64,000 bases of DNA from Litomosoides sigmodontis (GCA_963070105.1 OY718804.1:1794772-1858771); one strand, 5' to 3'. Positions 12,171-45,338 are shown, counted from the stretch's first letter. Translations and numbers: made by a program. Notes: a model not told the origin generated them from the letters alone.

Positions 12171-12867
12171 GAAGGAAGAGTTGAGTGAATGAAGTTAAGC
12201 TAATAGGATAAAGGAACAATTTCAAATGAATGGATAGTTGAGCGAAGTGGCTTGCAAGTGCTACTACTACTGTTTTGCATTTTGTTCAACAAACAATTCC
12301 CAGATGGGACATTGAGCCAGACAAGGGTCAGAGCTGAGCACTGAGCTCTTTTCGTCCTCTTAGCTTTTGTAGCACTAGCGGCTATTTCTGTCCGAAATAT
12401 TAATTATGCAATTAAATTTTTAATTTTATTTTTTTAGTGAAATTATGCGTGCTAAACATGTGATGCTCTATTTTCTCTCACTTCTTTGAATTAATTATGT
12501 TATCGTTAATTCCTTCCTCTTTTTTTTTTTGCTCCAAACCTATGAAATATTTTGTTTCTCTGCTTTTTTTTTTGCTTCTTTAAAATTATATTGTGCTTTT
12601 TTTCTTTTCCTCTTTTTTTTTTGAAAGTTCAAACTACAACGCTCTTTTTTTTTCATCAATCTTACTGGTTCTCCTCCTTTCTTTTTTTTTTGTTTGAAAA
12701 TAAAAACATTGCAAACTTTAACATTTTTTTTTCTCGTCTGATAGCTATTATTAGCAATTTTCAATGGTTTTTTTTTCTGCAAAAAAAAATTTCAACTTTT
12801 TATTTGAGTCTTATCACATGGAGAAGTCTTTTTACATGTTTCCCATCAAGCACATCTATCTGTATGC

Positions 12868-12870
<3 letters not shown>

Positions 12871-12942
<72 letters not shown>
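12871..12942. repeat. (TG)36 microsatellite
   Basis: Uninterrupted TG repeat of 36 units. It forms an inverted pair with the CA tract that begins 71 bp downstream. Confidence 0.95.
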
Positions 12943-12943
<1 letters not shown>

Positions 12944-13013
12944 AATAAGAATACAATAAGAAACCGAAATTAATATTATCAAGGATTCAGTTGTACACTC
13001 AAACTTGCTCATT
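12943..13013. repeat. Dispersed 71-bp unique segment, copy 1
   Basis: Non-repetitive segment between the TG and CA tracts. Its reverse complement, with about five differences, occurs at 45338-45405, again beside a TG/CA tract. It is therefore one copy of a dispersed repeat associated with dinucleotide arrays. No protein is implied. Confidence 0.75.
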
Positions 13014-13087
13014 ACACACACACATACACACACACACACATACACACACACACACATACACACACACATACACACACACAAACACGC
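13014..13087. repeat. (CA)n microsatellite with TA interruptions
   Basis: CA repeat broken by several CATA steps; inverted partner of the TG array at 12871-12942. Confidence 0.9.
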
Positions 13088-14399
13088 AGAGGCAGACACG
13101 AATGCAGACGTCAACAATTGTGTATGTCTATCTAACTCATATAAATCGCGTCATACAATTTCAAATAACTTAATTCTCAAATTAATTCTTGTCACCAACG
13201 CATTCTCTTTTTTGGTGGAAAATTTCAAAAAAATTTTTTTAATAACGCGAAAAAAAAATTATGGATAAACTACGGTAAAATGTGTTCAGTGCACATTCGT
13301 ATATCATTTGAAAACAAAAAAGAATTAATTATTGAAGTTGAATAATTTTTTTCTCTGCCTCTGTCATATCGGGGAAACGTAAGTGACGTTTTAACGTACG
13401 TTACATTCTCAAATTCATGTGTAAATTGAAACAAACGACAATTAAAACTATAACTATCGTTGTTGTTCTATGCAATGTATGTAATAACATTAGCTTCAAA
13501 TTTTCTTCAGTAATCTTTCGCAGGGGTTAAAGGTCACGTTTGCTTTCTTCTTTTTCCGCCCGCTTTCTCTCTCTCTCTCTCTTTTTAGCGCTTACTTTTA
13601 TTTTGCATTTTAAATATGTCTGAATGATTTGCGCAGAGTGTGCTGAAATTCATTTCAATTCGTTCATCACCTCTCTCAACTCATTATTAGTGAAATTTTT
13701 GGCGTGTAATTTCTATATAATTTGCGCATTTATTTAAAATTTTTTTTTTCAATTTCCTAATGGAGACGAAGTGCATTACACTAATTGGGGTCAAATTCCT
13801 TGGAATGTGGTAAACCAATTGAAATTTAAAATAAAAATTCAACTAACTTTAGATATGAAATTTAGAATGAAATTTGGATTAACTTTGCGCAACTATCAGT
13901 CATATTGCTCCGTTGCATTCAAATCATCCACAAAGCAATAGCTACGACTAAACGCAAACCATTTTTATTCATTAAATTAATTTAAACATTTAAAGAGTCT
14001 TTGAAAAAAATTAACAAAAATATTAATTTTTAAACTCATAATTTAAATGCCAAAGAAAAATAAGCGCAAGAATGAATGAGTGTGCTTTCAGAAATGAATT
14101 GCTCAAAAAAAAACAATAGAAACAAAAAGAAACGAAGAGTAAAGTGGTGTGAAAATTACATTCTTCAAAAAATTTCATAATTTTAGAGTGAGCTTTACGA
14201 GTTGCTTTATTGGGAAAAAAAATGCGACAGATAATTTGATGCTAATAATAACTTTGAATTTGAGCGACTTATCCGTTGTGGCTTGATTGATAGGTGGGAC
14301 ATTTGAAGTGTAACATTATCGCTATCGCATTTTCAATCAGTGATTTTGCATTATCTACCAAAAGTGCATGACATTTAAATCGGCTAGCATTTAGAGGAT

Positions 14400-14520
14400 G
14401 GTGACGACGACGAAAACAATCATGGTGACAGTAGTGATGAAGGTGGTGATGATCGTGGTAATGATGGTGACGAATGATGGGTGGTGATGATGATGATGAT
14501 AATGATTGGGGCAATAATGA
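14400..14520. repeat. Degenerate GAT/GGT triplet repeat
   Basis: Imperfect (GRT)n rich in GATGGTGAT steps, leading directly into the AAT array. Confidence 0.7.
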
Positions 14521-14574
14521 CAATAATAATTAACAATAATAGTAATAATAACAATAAAGAATATTAATAAAAGG

Positions 14575-15420
14575 AATAATAAATAATAATAATAAATAAT
14601 AATAATAATTAATAATAATAAATAATAATAATAAATAATAATAATAAATAATAATAATAAATAATAATAATAAATAATAATAATAAATAATAATAATAAA
14701 TAATAATAATAAATAATAATAATAAATAATAATAATAAATAATAATAATAAATAATAATAATAAATAATAATAATAAATAATAATAATAAATAATAATAA
14801 TAAATAATAATAATAAATAATAATAATAAATAATAATAATAAATAATAATAATAAATAATAATAATAAATAATAATAATAAATAATAATAATAAATAATA
14901 ATAATAATAAATAATAATAATAATAAATAATAATAATAAATAATAATAATAAATAATAATAATAAATAATAATAATAAATAATAATAATAAATAATAATA
15001 ATAAATAATAATAATAAATAATAATAATAAATAATAATAATAAATAATAATAATAAATAATAATAATAAATAATAATAATAAATAATTAATAATAATAAA
15101 TAATAATAATAAATAATAATAATAAATAATAATAATAAATAATAATAATAAATAATAATAATAAATAATAATAATGAATAATAATAATAAATAATAATAA
15201 TGAATAATAATAATAATAAATAATAATAATAAATAATAATAATAAATAATAATAATAAATAATAATAATAAATAATAATAATAAATAATAATAATAAATA
15301 ATAATACTAAATAATAATAATAAATAATAATAATAAATAATAATAATAAATAATAATAATAAATAATAATAATAAATAATAATAATAAATAATAATAACA
15401 AGCAATAATAATAAATAATA
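14575..15420 (+). repeat. AAT array with 13-bp period
   Basis: Long array of the unit AATAATAATAATA (four AAT triplets plus one A, 13 bp), repeated with few exceptions for over 0.8 kb. The extra A shifts the frame at each unit, so translations cycle through short tyrosine and leucine blocks. Diverged AAT sequence continues on both sides (about 14520-15660). Confidence 0.92.
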
Positions 15421-16866
15421 ATAAAATAAATAATAATAAATAGTAATAAAAAACAATAATAATAAATAATAGTAGTTAATAATAACAATTAATAATAAAT
15501 AATAACAATGAAAAGAGTAGTAATGGTAAGAATAATAGTAATAATAATAGTAATAATAATAATAAGAATAATAATAATAGGAGTAATAATGAAAATGACG
15601 ATAAGAATAATGATAAAAGTAATAATAATAATAAGGATAATAGTGATAGATACTGATGATGATGGTGATTGCGATGATCATTAGGTCTCAATATTTGACA
15701 TCGATTTAAAATAGAAATGTCACTAACGTGAAGGTCAAAGTATCAGTTATAAATATGAAAAAATTTTAATAAAGAAATGCAAAAAAAAGGAAATTGAGGA
15801 ACGAAGTTGTCAGCGAAGTTAAAAAATTTTTAATGAGGAAAATGCAAAGAAGCACAAAAGTGTTCGTTTCCTTCATTTTAGCGAAAAAAAAATTTCCTTT
15901 TCTTTTCCAAATTTTTCCATTTTCATTCTAATTTCTCAAATCAATTCGATGACAACACTTCAAACTAGAATGGATGGATGGATCCCATTTTTGACTTTTC
16001 AACTTTTCTTTTTATGCATCAAATAAACCAATTCAACTTTTGTCTATGGGAACCGGTTCCTGCTACCTCGCGCATCACGCACAACAGCATCACTTAAATA
16101 TTCCCATTAATTTTATTTTCTCATCATTACAAACATCAAAAATATTTACCGCTCTGTGCATGGAATATTTTAGAAATCATTTTAATTCACTAATCCCTTT
16201 CACTCTTCAACTCTTTTTTTTCCTTTAAAAGATTTCTGCCCACTTCAATTTACTATTTAAGTTTCACCGCTGAAATTGCTGTTTGTGAGAGACGTTTACC
16301 TGTGTTAATTTACTTCATGTTCGCGTAAGTTGCTAATCTAAAACTTCCTGTGAAGCTTTCTTAAGTGTATTTTGCTTGTGCTTTCGCTGTTGTTGAAATT
16401 TTGCAGCTAAACTTCACGTGGGTTTTACTTATTTAAATTTGGCATTTGTATGTTTCCAGCCGCTATTACTACATATTTCATTTTAGCATTCATTGCTAAT
16501 AAACTTTTTGTTGAGCATTTAAATGTCATTTGAATTAATTAATTCCGTTCCGATAACAATTGTATTAGAGTTCTTTATAGCTTCCTTTTTTTTTCATTTC
16601 AAAATTTCCATTTTAATCTTTATTTCCTCTTCTAATTGTTATCTGTTATTAGAGAAACGAGTGGGAAGTGAGCATTTTTCATTCTCTTAGTTTCTAAATG
16701 ACTTCTTTCTTTTTTCGATTTCTTTAAATGACTTCTTTTAAGCGAGCGCTTTTTAATCCATCGCTCCTTACGCTTCCTTTTATCCTCTTCAATAAGGTTA
16801 CATGCAAAAGATTGTTCCGGAATGAAGTGACCGCATTTTTTCCGCTAATGCTCAATTCATATTTTG

Positions 16867-17090
16867 CTAGCTATTTAGTCTATCATCGTGTTCCGGTCAT
16901 ACTCGTACTCCTAATCTACCTTTTTCCGACTGCACTTTTAGTCTAGCGTCTTTTTCCGGTTATGTGATGCATCTATCAATCATCTCCTTCTGGTTATACT
17001 TTGTCTTGTCACATTTTTTCGGATACGCGATTAATCTATCATATTTTCCGGTTACACCTTTAATCTGTCACCTTTTTCCGGTTATGCCAA
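16867..17090 (+). repeat. Degenerate minisatellite with CCGGTTA core
   Basis: About six or seven diverged copies of a roughly 30-36 bp motif combining TTTTTCCGGTTA with TTTAATCTATCA. The spaced CCGG/TCCG cores stand out against the AT-rich background. Non-coding. Confidence 0.6.
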
Positions 17091-17220
17091 GGTGAATTTA
17101 ATGTTCCGTCGGTGATTCACTTTTCGAAGCTATATGTCTGCTTCTTTCATTGAAAATGATAGCGAAATGCTTATGTTGTCCAGGAGAAATTGAATCTTAT
17201 AGGCTTTTTATTCACTAATA

Positions 17221-17285
17221 TCTTTCCTTCCTCTCTCCTTCTCTCTCTTTCTGTCTCCCTCTCTCTCTCTCTCTTTCTCTCTCTG
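17221..17285. repeat. (CT)n microsatellite
   Basis: CT/CCT tract with interruptions. Confidence 0.8.
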
Positions 17286-20200
17286 AAAAAATATTCACAT
17301 TTACAAAATCTACATTCTTATATTAACAAACACATCATTCATTACATTGAAATGAAAATCCGTTTATGCGATCTTATCGTTTTAGTTCTTTGATATTCTT
17401 AATGCCACACTTTTTTTTTCTGCAACTTATGCCTAGCAAAATCTAATGCCTAAGTTATACTTCGCTGAAATCATTCTAGGCTAGACTTTAATTTTGAAGA
17501 AAAAAACGAAAAGAGGCCATAGTCTGTCAATGTTCCTTTTTTTTACTTCACAAATTTTTTTTTCATTTTTACTCCATTCTTCATTGATGCTAAAATAGAA
17601 TTAACTGACACCAAAAAAAGAAAAAAAGGAAACATCAAATGCATAAAATTAATTGTTCCTCTTTACACTACACTTAAATTTAAGCTTAATTTCAAATATT
17701 CAGTTTAAATTTGTTTTTTCCTCAAAATCACACTTTAATAAATTTACGCTAAATTTTTTTTACGAGCATTTCATGATGATTGAATTGCATGGGTGATATT
17801 TTTAGCAAGAAGAAAAAAGAAGTTGCGCAATTGTGGTAAACAAACATTAAGTAATGCTATTATCAGGGGGAAAAGATGCAGGGGCAAATTTTAATTTAAT
17901 TTCTAAAATTAAATGAGGAAGACGAAAAGCTCGTACGATGAAGTGTGTGATGAGGTTGGCGATAAGTATAAGCACTACATCTAGCCAAATTTCATCTAGC
18001 AAATAATTGCCTATTTCCTTCTAATTTATTTCTCGATTTTAATTAAAAAATGCTAATTTAGCGCAAAAATTTCGCCAACTTCACTCACATTTAAATTTGC
18101 ATTTTGTTTCGCTCAACACAACACTATCTATGAATTTTACTGCAAAAACAAAAAAATTCTTTTTTGTTTCTTTTTCTTTTTTGTATTATCCCATTAAGTT
18201 AATGGAAGAGTTGATGAATGCAAATGAATTTGTAAATGTAAAATTTCAATTTTCGACTAAGTTTTATTCAGAAAATTCATTTTTTTTTCATATTGTACCA
18301 TTTGGATTTTCACTTATCATCGATCATTTTCTTTTTTTTCACTGCCACTTTGCTCGACGTATTTTATTTCTCTATGTTTTTTTTTAAAAAAATTCTTTGA
18401 AAGCAATTTTTTAAATTATTGTATTTTTATCCTAAACTTTTTTGCTCGTTTTTTTCTACTTATTTGTGCTTTAATTAATTGTTGTTAGAGGAGCAAAAAA
18501 AAAGAAACATCGTTCTTTCATAATTTTTATAGCATTGGAAAAAATATTGGCAATTTTTTTTTCATTCCTAAAAAATGACATTCAAAAAAAAGGGAGAGAG
18601 AGAGAGAAGGAGAAGGAGTGAGAAGGAGAAAGAAATCCGGACTTTGTCATGAGAAAAGAAAAGAAGAAAAAACGTATCATTTTAATTGAAACAAATGTAA
18701 TTTTCTTTTCTTCTACAATTCCTAATTTCCTGCCAATGCAACGACATTTAGGAGGCATTTAAGTGGCTCATTAAAATATTGAAAAATTATTTTGCAAATG
18801 AAAGAAACAAATGTAAAAACAAATTTAACAAAATTTCAAAATTTAATTCACCCTAAAAAAGCAGCGTCCATAACTTTTTTAAAGCAAATAAATGGCTCTA
18901 AATGAAATGATAAAAATTTCGACAGTTCAAAACTATCCGGCGTGCAATGGCAAATTATTTTGTTAAAGCGAGAATGTTTTGTTAAAATTTTTTAAACATT
19001 TGCTATTCATTAACTACTTTTCATCAATCATTTCATTATTATTGTTATTGTTTTTCTTTTTTTTTGTTTTAAAATCACTGGATTTTTTGGGGTCCAAGAA
19101 ATTCATTCATTTTTTATTTATTAATTAAATATTTAGGCCATTACTGTAATATGCTTTCCTTCCTCCTTCAGTGGTGGAAAATTAGCTTTGCAGTGGCGCA
19201 AATACCAGTGTAGTATGGGAATTTAGGAAAATTATGAAATGTAACATTGTTAAAATCAATGTGTTAGCTAATGCATACTTCTCCAAATGAACGATAATGA
19301 ATTTTGATTATTAATAATTCCTAACTAAAATTTCAATTTAGCTTCTATCCAATCATTTTTACGTATTAATTAAGTTTATCGCAATAAATTTTACTATTAT
19401 CAATAAGATAGTACAATTTCGAATCTGTGAAATTTCATTGCAGTAGCAGCGGTAGCTTAATTACATGCATGAAAAATTTTAATTCGTAGTAATGCCGGCG
19501 CTAGGTAGTTCAATTGAAAGGAATGATTAGGTAAGAAAAGATTTCAGACGTATGTGCGCTGAAATTTAATTTATCATAGTAAGTAGTAGAAGAGCAGCGG
19601 CAATTGCAGTAGCAATAGCTTCAGTAATCAGATGAATGGGAATATTTGGAAATGCATGAAAGAAAGTTCATCCTAGTGATAGTAGTTTGAAAAAGTTGTT
19701 AAAGCTAAATTTTAGAACAAACATTTATGCTTTAAAACAAATTTAACAGAGTATTTAATTTCAAAAAAAAAATTTTTTTAAACGTAATTTTTTTTTGCCC
19801 TTTCATCAAATAAATCTTCTACTACTCTAATGCTTCCAGCATTTTCAAAAGCAAAAAAAGAATAGTAAATTTGAAATAACTTGTCAAATTCACCTAGTCG
19901 AAAACGCGCTCACTAATGAAAAAAGGAATATTAAATTTTGAATTACTTGTTAAATTTCATTAATTTGAAATATTTCAAAAACAATGGTTTGAAATAAGCG
20001 CTTGCAATGACTTCAATGATAATTCTCAATAAGTTACATATCATAGTTGAAAGTTTAACAAAAAAAGAAAACAAGTAACAAATTAACTCTATTAATTTAA
20101 CTTTTAAGATTGTTCTCTTACACTCTGTCATTTCGTATGAACTCAAATCTGCACGTAGCACTTAGTCTGTTACCGCTCAACAGGTTTTCTTAACAAAATT

Positions 20201-21333
20201 ATGCGCGTACACAACAAACATCGCAATTTCAATATCATTCAAATAATTTGCATAAATTTCATTGCAACAAAATTGTAAAATTTAATGGCATCAATGTTTG
20301 ATGAATTAAAGTGTACGAAAAGTGATATTATTTCTTATTTAGCGTAGTAAAATATTTTTTGCAAACTTTCTTCTCACAGATGAAAATTCCATGGTTACTG
20401 CCATTTCTTCTTTTTTTTTTTGGCATAATATCGACCAAATCATCCGTTGTGTTATTTTTTTTCAGTGTTTTTTTTCCAACGTATGCTAAAATTTACTTCA
20501 AAAAAAAGGGATGAAATTTAGCAGGAAGACAAAGAAAACGAGTTTCGAATTTTTTTTCTCTTGATTGTAGAAGCAGTTAAACGTCAAATAAATTATCCGA
20601 CAAAATTCAGCTAGTGGGTGAGAAAAAAAGCAAATATTTTTAAAATGCTTTTATAAACAAGCGTTATTTGCAAGTTAATGTAGGAGCTTGAATTCATTGA
20701 AATTGAAGTGTTTTGTTTTTTTGTTTGCAAATAATTTGTTGTTTTGTTTTTGCTGCAAAAATTTTCCACGAAACTGAAAGGCATTGACAAAAATTTCAAA
20801 TATTTTGCTTTGGCTTGCCGAAATGATGCGTGTTTTCAACGATTTCAGGAGAAATAACAAATTTACTTTTATAGAAAGTAATTTTTTTCTATACTTTCTA
20901 AATTTTCTAAGAGGCACTTTTAGACTTTTAATGAAAGAAACTGATTTTTTTTAATTTTTTTATATTATTAAGCAAGTAAAATGAAAACATTTAAGGTATG
21001 TTTTCGTTTTTTCGAAATTGGATATCTTTTAGGCTGAATTATTTGTAAAAACTCAAAACTTACATTTTTATTCTTATAAAATATAAAATTTGAATACAAT
21101 TTCCTTTCATGTCTGTTTGCATGTAATTTGATTTTCCTTTTTTTTGTGCCAATTAGATTGAAAATTTTTTTGAACACTAGAAAATTTGCAATTTATAATT
21201 GTTGCTATCAGCAAAAACCTCATCAAGTGGAGTAGCTATTTTAATTTCAAATTGATTACGAAACGAATTCGAACTGAATGCGTGCTTTTGCCCATTTTTG
21301 CAATTTCTCTCCTAGAATGAAACATTTACCTGT

Positions 21334-21344
21334 TTCATTTTCAG
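21334..21344 (+). promoter_or_regulatory. Splice acceptor before first coding exon
   Basis: TTTCATTTTCAG-type acceptor ending at 21344, 14 nt before the ATG at 21359. It is either a trans-splice site or the end of an intron from an unidentified upstream exon; the sequence does not distinguish these. Confidence 0.5.
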
Positions 21345-21358
21345 CTAATTATCACCTG

Positions 21359-41398
<20,040 letters not shown>

Positions 41399-42944
41399 CT
41401 CGCAACTCATTCATAAAAAATGAAATGAAGTGGGAGGATGGAAAATATTTGAAATCTCACATCGATGCTTCTTCTTATCACTAAAGTTCATTGAACACCA
41501 AGTGAGCATATCAAAATATGAAAAAGAAGCATATCAAAATGAAATATATAAAAATACAGTAATAATTTGTGTTACTGTATTATACATAACATGAAATACG
41601 GTTGTTATTTAAACATCTCAGTGAATGAGGATACAATTCAGCAAATAGTGTAAATTTAAGAATTTTTCAATTCCGTTTGGCGATTTACATGTAAAAAAAA
41701 CTGGACAATATTTGCATTTATGAATTGTGTAATATTTCAGTGTTTTTTTTTTGGGGTGTTCTCTTTCTCCATTTTAAATTCAAAAATTACTTTTCGTCCA
41801 TTTATTTTTTTTCCATTGATCTTCCTCTACAGTAGCAGCTTTGTGCTTTCAGAGTTCCTTTTGCTGTGGAAGATTTTGCTTAAAAAAATAATGGTAATGA
41901 ATATAACTGAGAAGAAAATTACTGCGATACTGTAATCAGCAGTATACTGTTTCTTAAAGATGTGTGCGTATTTTGGTTTATTTCAATTCTTTTAACTGAA
42001 AAAGGTCATTTTGTTGATGCGTGTTTGTCAAATATAGTGTAACTTTCTCGCGTTTTAAAATTGTGGTGGAAAAGAATCGAAAATTTTAATATTCATAACT
42101 TTTCATTTTCTACTAATTTGCTGATTAAAAAAAAATATGGATGTGTAAATTTTGAGCATAACTTTATTGCTGATAATTCACAGCAATATTTTTTGCTGCA
42201 ATTTAAACTTAATTTAATTTAAAAGATGAACTGGTAGCATTGATTAATGCTGTCATACTTCTCTTCTTGTTCTCCTATGTTACATTATAAATTTTTTTTT
42301 TTTTTACATTTCATTAAAACGAATTATGCATGAAACTTGCGTAAAGCTTGATGGACACTTAATTGTTGCATTAAATGAAATTTGAAATAAATTTGACTAG
42401 TGAGAAATTTGTTCCAAAAAAACTTCGCTTTTGTACAATTGAAAAATCGAGAAAAAGTTTAAATGACGTAGAAAGGGTAGCTCTTCATTTAAGAATAATT
42501 GTTAGAGCGGATAACCAGATATCCACGGATGACCAGTCAGTGGATTTCAGCGGATGACCAGATGTCCACGTGAACAATCGGGTCGGAAGCATTGTTCGCT
42601 GTGGTAAGGATTCGGAAGGTTTGAAACTTCCGAAAGCATAGCATCTGAGAGTAGTATGTAGGTGAACTGTATTCGCATATCATATGCAACCTTATTTAAG
42701 CATAGGAAGCGTAGAGGACCAACAAATACAGTCTAATCGTATGGGAAGCGTGAAAAGGTGCGTACGTAGTGTACGTACGTGAAACAGTGGAACAAGTGAT
42801 GATGCGCTGGAAAAGATATGCAAAGGAAGAAGTGACTGTCGTACGATCATCAAATATGGAATTAGTGCAAAATTTTTTTGTAATTTGATGGTATACTGTA
42901 ATTTAGCAATTCAGCAAGTGAAATAATTCAGCAACTTTTACTTT

Positions 42945-43660
42945 TGTTACGAATTATTTGGGATTTCCAACGAATACAAAACTGTCACAAATGCAAGATT
43001 GAAATGAAATTTTTCGAAAATTAAATTTTTGGTATGAAATTAAAAAAAAAAATTTGTTTTTGAATGTGAAATATGAAACAGGCTGTTTTTTCTTTTTTGA
43101 TGATGAGAACACACAAAGTATCTGTGTTGTTGCTCAAACTGTACTACAACTAATGCTAGCTACGCGATTAATTTTAATAAAAACGAAATTTCAACTAGCG
43201 TACGTCAAATTACGTAACGATCAGTAGTGTGATGCGTGTTTGAAGAAGCAGTAGTGATTGCTTCTCACTCAATCTATCAAATGTTCTCATTTGTGTACGA
43301 TAAAATATTAGCAAAAAATGCTGCAGCAATGCGTACCTTAATAAAAAGTAATTTCAATTTGCATACATCTTTCAATACATTTCAATAAAAAATAATTTTA
43401 ATTTGCATACATTAAATTACGCAGCGAAACAGTACTAGCGGCATACGTTACGTATTGAAAGCAATAATTCATTCGTGCACAATTCATCAACTCATTTCAC
43501 TTATGTGCGGTAAAATGATAGCGTAGAATTCTACTGCTATAGGATATCAGTAAGAGGGCACCATAAGTCATTCATTGAACAAACAAACATGATTCATGAA
43601 CTTTGAACTGTCAAAAAACACACACACACACAATTTCATTTAATATGCAGTTAAATTTTG
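42945..43660 (+). repeat. Dispersed repeat family, diverged direct copy
   Basis: Homologous in the same order to 46843-47290. Shared blocks include GGTATGAAATT, AAATATGAAACAGGCTGTTTTT, GATCAGTAGT, CGTATTGAAA, GTGCGGTAAAATGAT and TACTGCTATAGG. This copy is longer because an internal segment (TTTCAATTTGCATACAT to ACGCAGCGA-like) is partly duplicated at about 43190-43260 and 43350-43440. No coding capacity. Confidence 0.7.
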
Positions 43661-43980
43661 GAAAAGTAAAAAGCTGCAAAAGTGAGTGAGAGGGAAAAAT
43701 GTAAATTAATTTCAAGCTTATGATGATAACTCATTGCTAATGAAAATTAGATGTATGAGTGGAAGGGTTTTGCATTGTTTAGTGTTGATGGGATGGATAT
43801 TTGTGATTTTGCATTTTAGGAGAGTGAATTTGTGCGCAATTTGCATTGTTCACGGAGCGCACTAAGTTTCGTTGTCCTCTAATTCCACGTGATTCCTTGA
43901 ATGTTTATTGATTGAAGTTTAGCGTGCACTTTGCTGTTCAAATTTCCGGCTGATATAGCAATAAGTATGTTTGTTAATCT

Positions 43981-44070
43981 AAACGCTTGTTACGTGGCAC
44001 TTTTATTAAGCCATACGTCTTGCGTTTACAAACTAATTAAACTATACGTCTTACGTTTACAAACTTTTTC
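43981..44070 (+). repeat. Direct repeat pair, about 30 bp
   Basis: Two adjacent copies of ATACGTCTTGCGTTTACAAA (second copy with A for G), with related ATACGTCTG further on. Confidence 0.6.
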
Positions 44071-45017
44071 CTTTTTGTTTTTTGTCTTAGACGTTTTGCA
44101 ATACGTCTGTGCATGCATATGAGTGGCGTATGGGTGTGTGCGAGTGTGTGTGTGTGTGTGTGCGTGTGTTTGTGTGCATATATACTCTTTTTAAAATTAT
44201 AAAATTATTTCATCTTTTTTATGAATTTAATTTTCGAAATACATTACTTGAATTTGACTTCCAAAAAATATACTATTTGAATTTGATTACATATCTCATG
44301 AGTATTTAAATGATGAGAGAGTGAGCGAGGGCAAGAGAGGAGAGAGGTCATCTTGTGTAATTTAGTATTATTAAAGAAATGTTTTGATCGTAAAGTTGTA
44401 GATATTATAATCATCAAAATTGATATTTTTAAAAAAATTAGTAAAATTGAGTAGTGAAGTATGTGGTACAGTTCGTCAAGCATTTTCTTTTTTTATTTAA
44501 ATAAATCCTTTACTGAACACGGTAATATAACTTTTTTTTTTTGGTAATAAATTTTTCAGTAATGAAGTAATTTTTTGCTTATTCATAGATTTCTCCATGT
44601 ATTTGAAGAAATTCTAGATTATTAGAGAAAACATTTTCTTTATAGAGAGTGGAATTTGTGCATTTTTTTTTTCACCCAATTTAATTCCTCCTTATATTCT
44701 AGCTAGGAGTATGATTAATTTTGTTGCTTTGTCTTCGTTTTCGTTTCTTGCCTTGATTCGTGATGTTTTAGTGTTTAAGTTGAAATTAACAACGAGTTTA
44801 AAATGAATAAATTTGAATGAATTACATGGAGTGGTAAATTTGCTCGGAATATTTTAGCATTCCAAATGTAGCACACATTCTAACGTTGCATTATGAGTGA
44901 TGCTAATAGGAAGCGGCAATGTTACTTCAATCCTAAACGTTTTCACGTAAACAAGACGACAATAACATGCAGCACAATTCGCGCAACTGTTCAGGAAATG
45001 CTTCATTGGGAAATTTC

Positions 45018-45248
45018 GAATGAGATGAGTACGCTTGATAATTTTATTAGTTTCACTTGAAATCAATCCATAGTTTCATTCAAATGTCACTTCTAACCTT
45101 AACTGTTTCATTTTAGCTATTTAAAAAAAAAAGTATTGGCCTGAATGAGATGAGTATGCTTGATAATTTAATCACTTTCACTTGCATTCTTTTACAACGT
45201 ATAAATTTTCGTCCTAATTTCAACTGTTGTTCCATTTTAGGTATTCAA
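45018..45248 (+). repeat. Diverged tandem duplication, about 108-bp unit
   Basis: Copies at about 45018-45125 and 45142-45248 share GAATGAGATGAGTA, GCTTGATAATTT, TTTCACTTG, CAACTGTT and CATTTTAG in the same order. Confidence 0.65.
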
Positions 45249-45287
45249 AGCATTCTCTTTAAATTCATTATTCATAATCACTTTCAT

Positions 45288-45338
45288 AATGTGTGTGTAT
45301 GTGTGTGTGTGTGTGTGTATGTGTGTGTGTGTGTGTGT
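45288..45338. repeat. (TG)n microsatellite
   Basis: TG tract with two TATG interruptions, directly followed by copy 2 of the 71-bp dispersed segment. Confidence 0.9.

Larger units (their letters stand above)
5511..21344. other. 16-kb gene-poor, repeat-rich region
   Basis: No protein-coding gene could be supported on either strand. The ARPC4 gene leaves leftwards and the smoothelin-like gene leaves rightwards, so both promoters must lie in or at the edges of this stretch. It carries many poly-T/poly-A runs and the simple repeats listed separately. Short less AT-rich islands (about 8090-8190, 11200-11260, 12240-12400 and 16040-16100) are candidates for regulatory elements or unrecognised 5' exons, but none shows a coding pattern joined by splice signals. 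Confidence 0.5.

Noticed and set aside
12800..13268. Cys/Val- and His/Thr-rich frames
   Set aside because: CA/TG dinucleotide repeats read on both strands; the similar short frames at 45289 reflect the shared 71-bp segment, not a protein.
15087..15691. Minus-strand tyrosine/leucine-rich open frames
   Set aside because: Translation of the 13-bp AAT repeat; the residue pattern only mirrors the frame shift at each unit.
16040..16228. 62-codon open frame in a slightly GC-richer spot
   Set aside because: It turns into low-complexity phenylalanine-rich sequence; no splice structure or recognisable domain.
21278..21358. In-frame ATG upstream of the chosen smoothelin-like start
   Set aside because: A strong TTTTCAG acceptor lies between it and the coding sequence, so this part is probably removed by splicing.
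42375..42557. 60-codon open frame
   Set aside because: No domain, splice partner or family resemblance; it overlaps a short repeat cluster.
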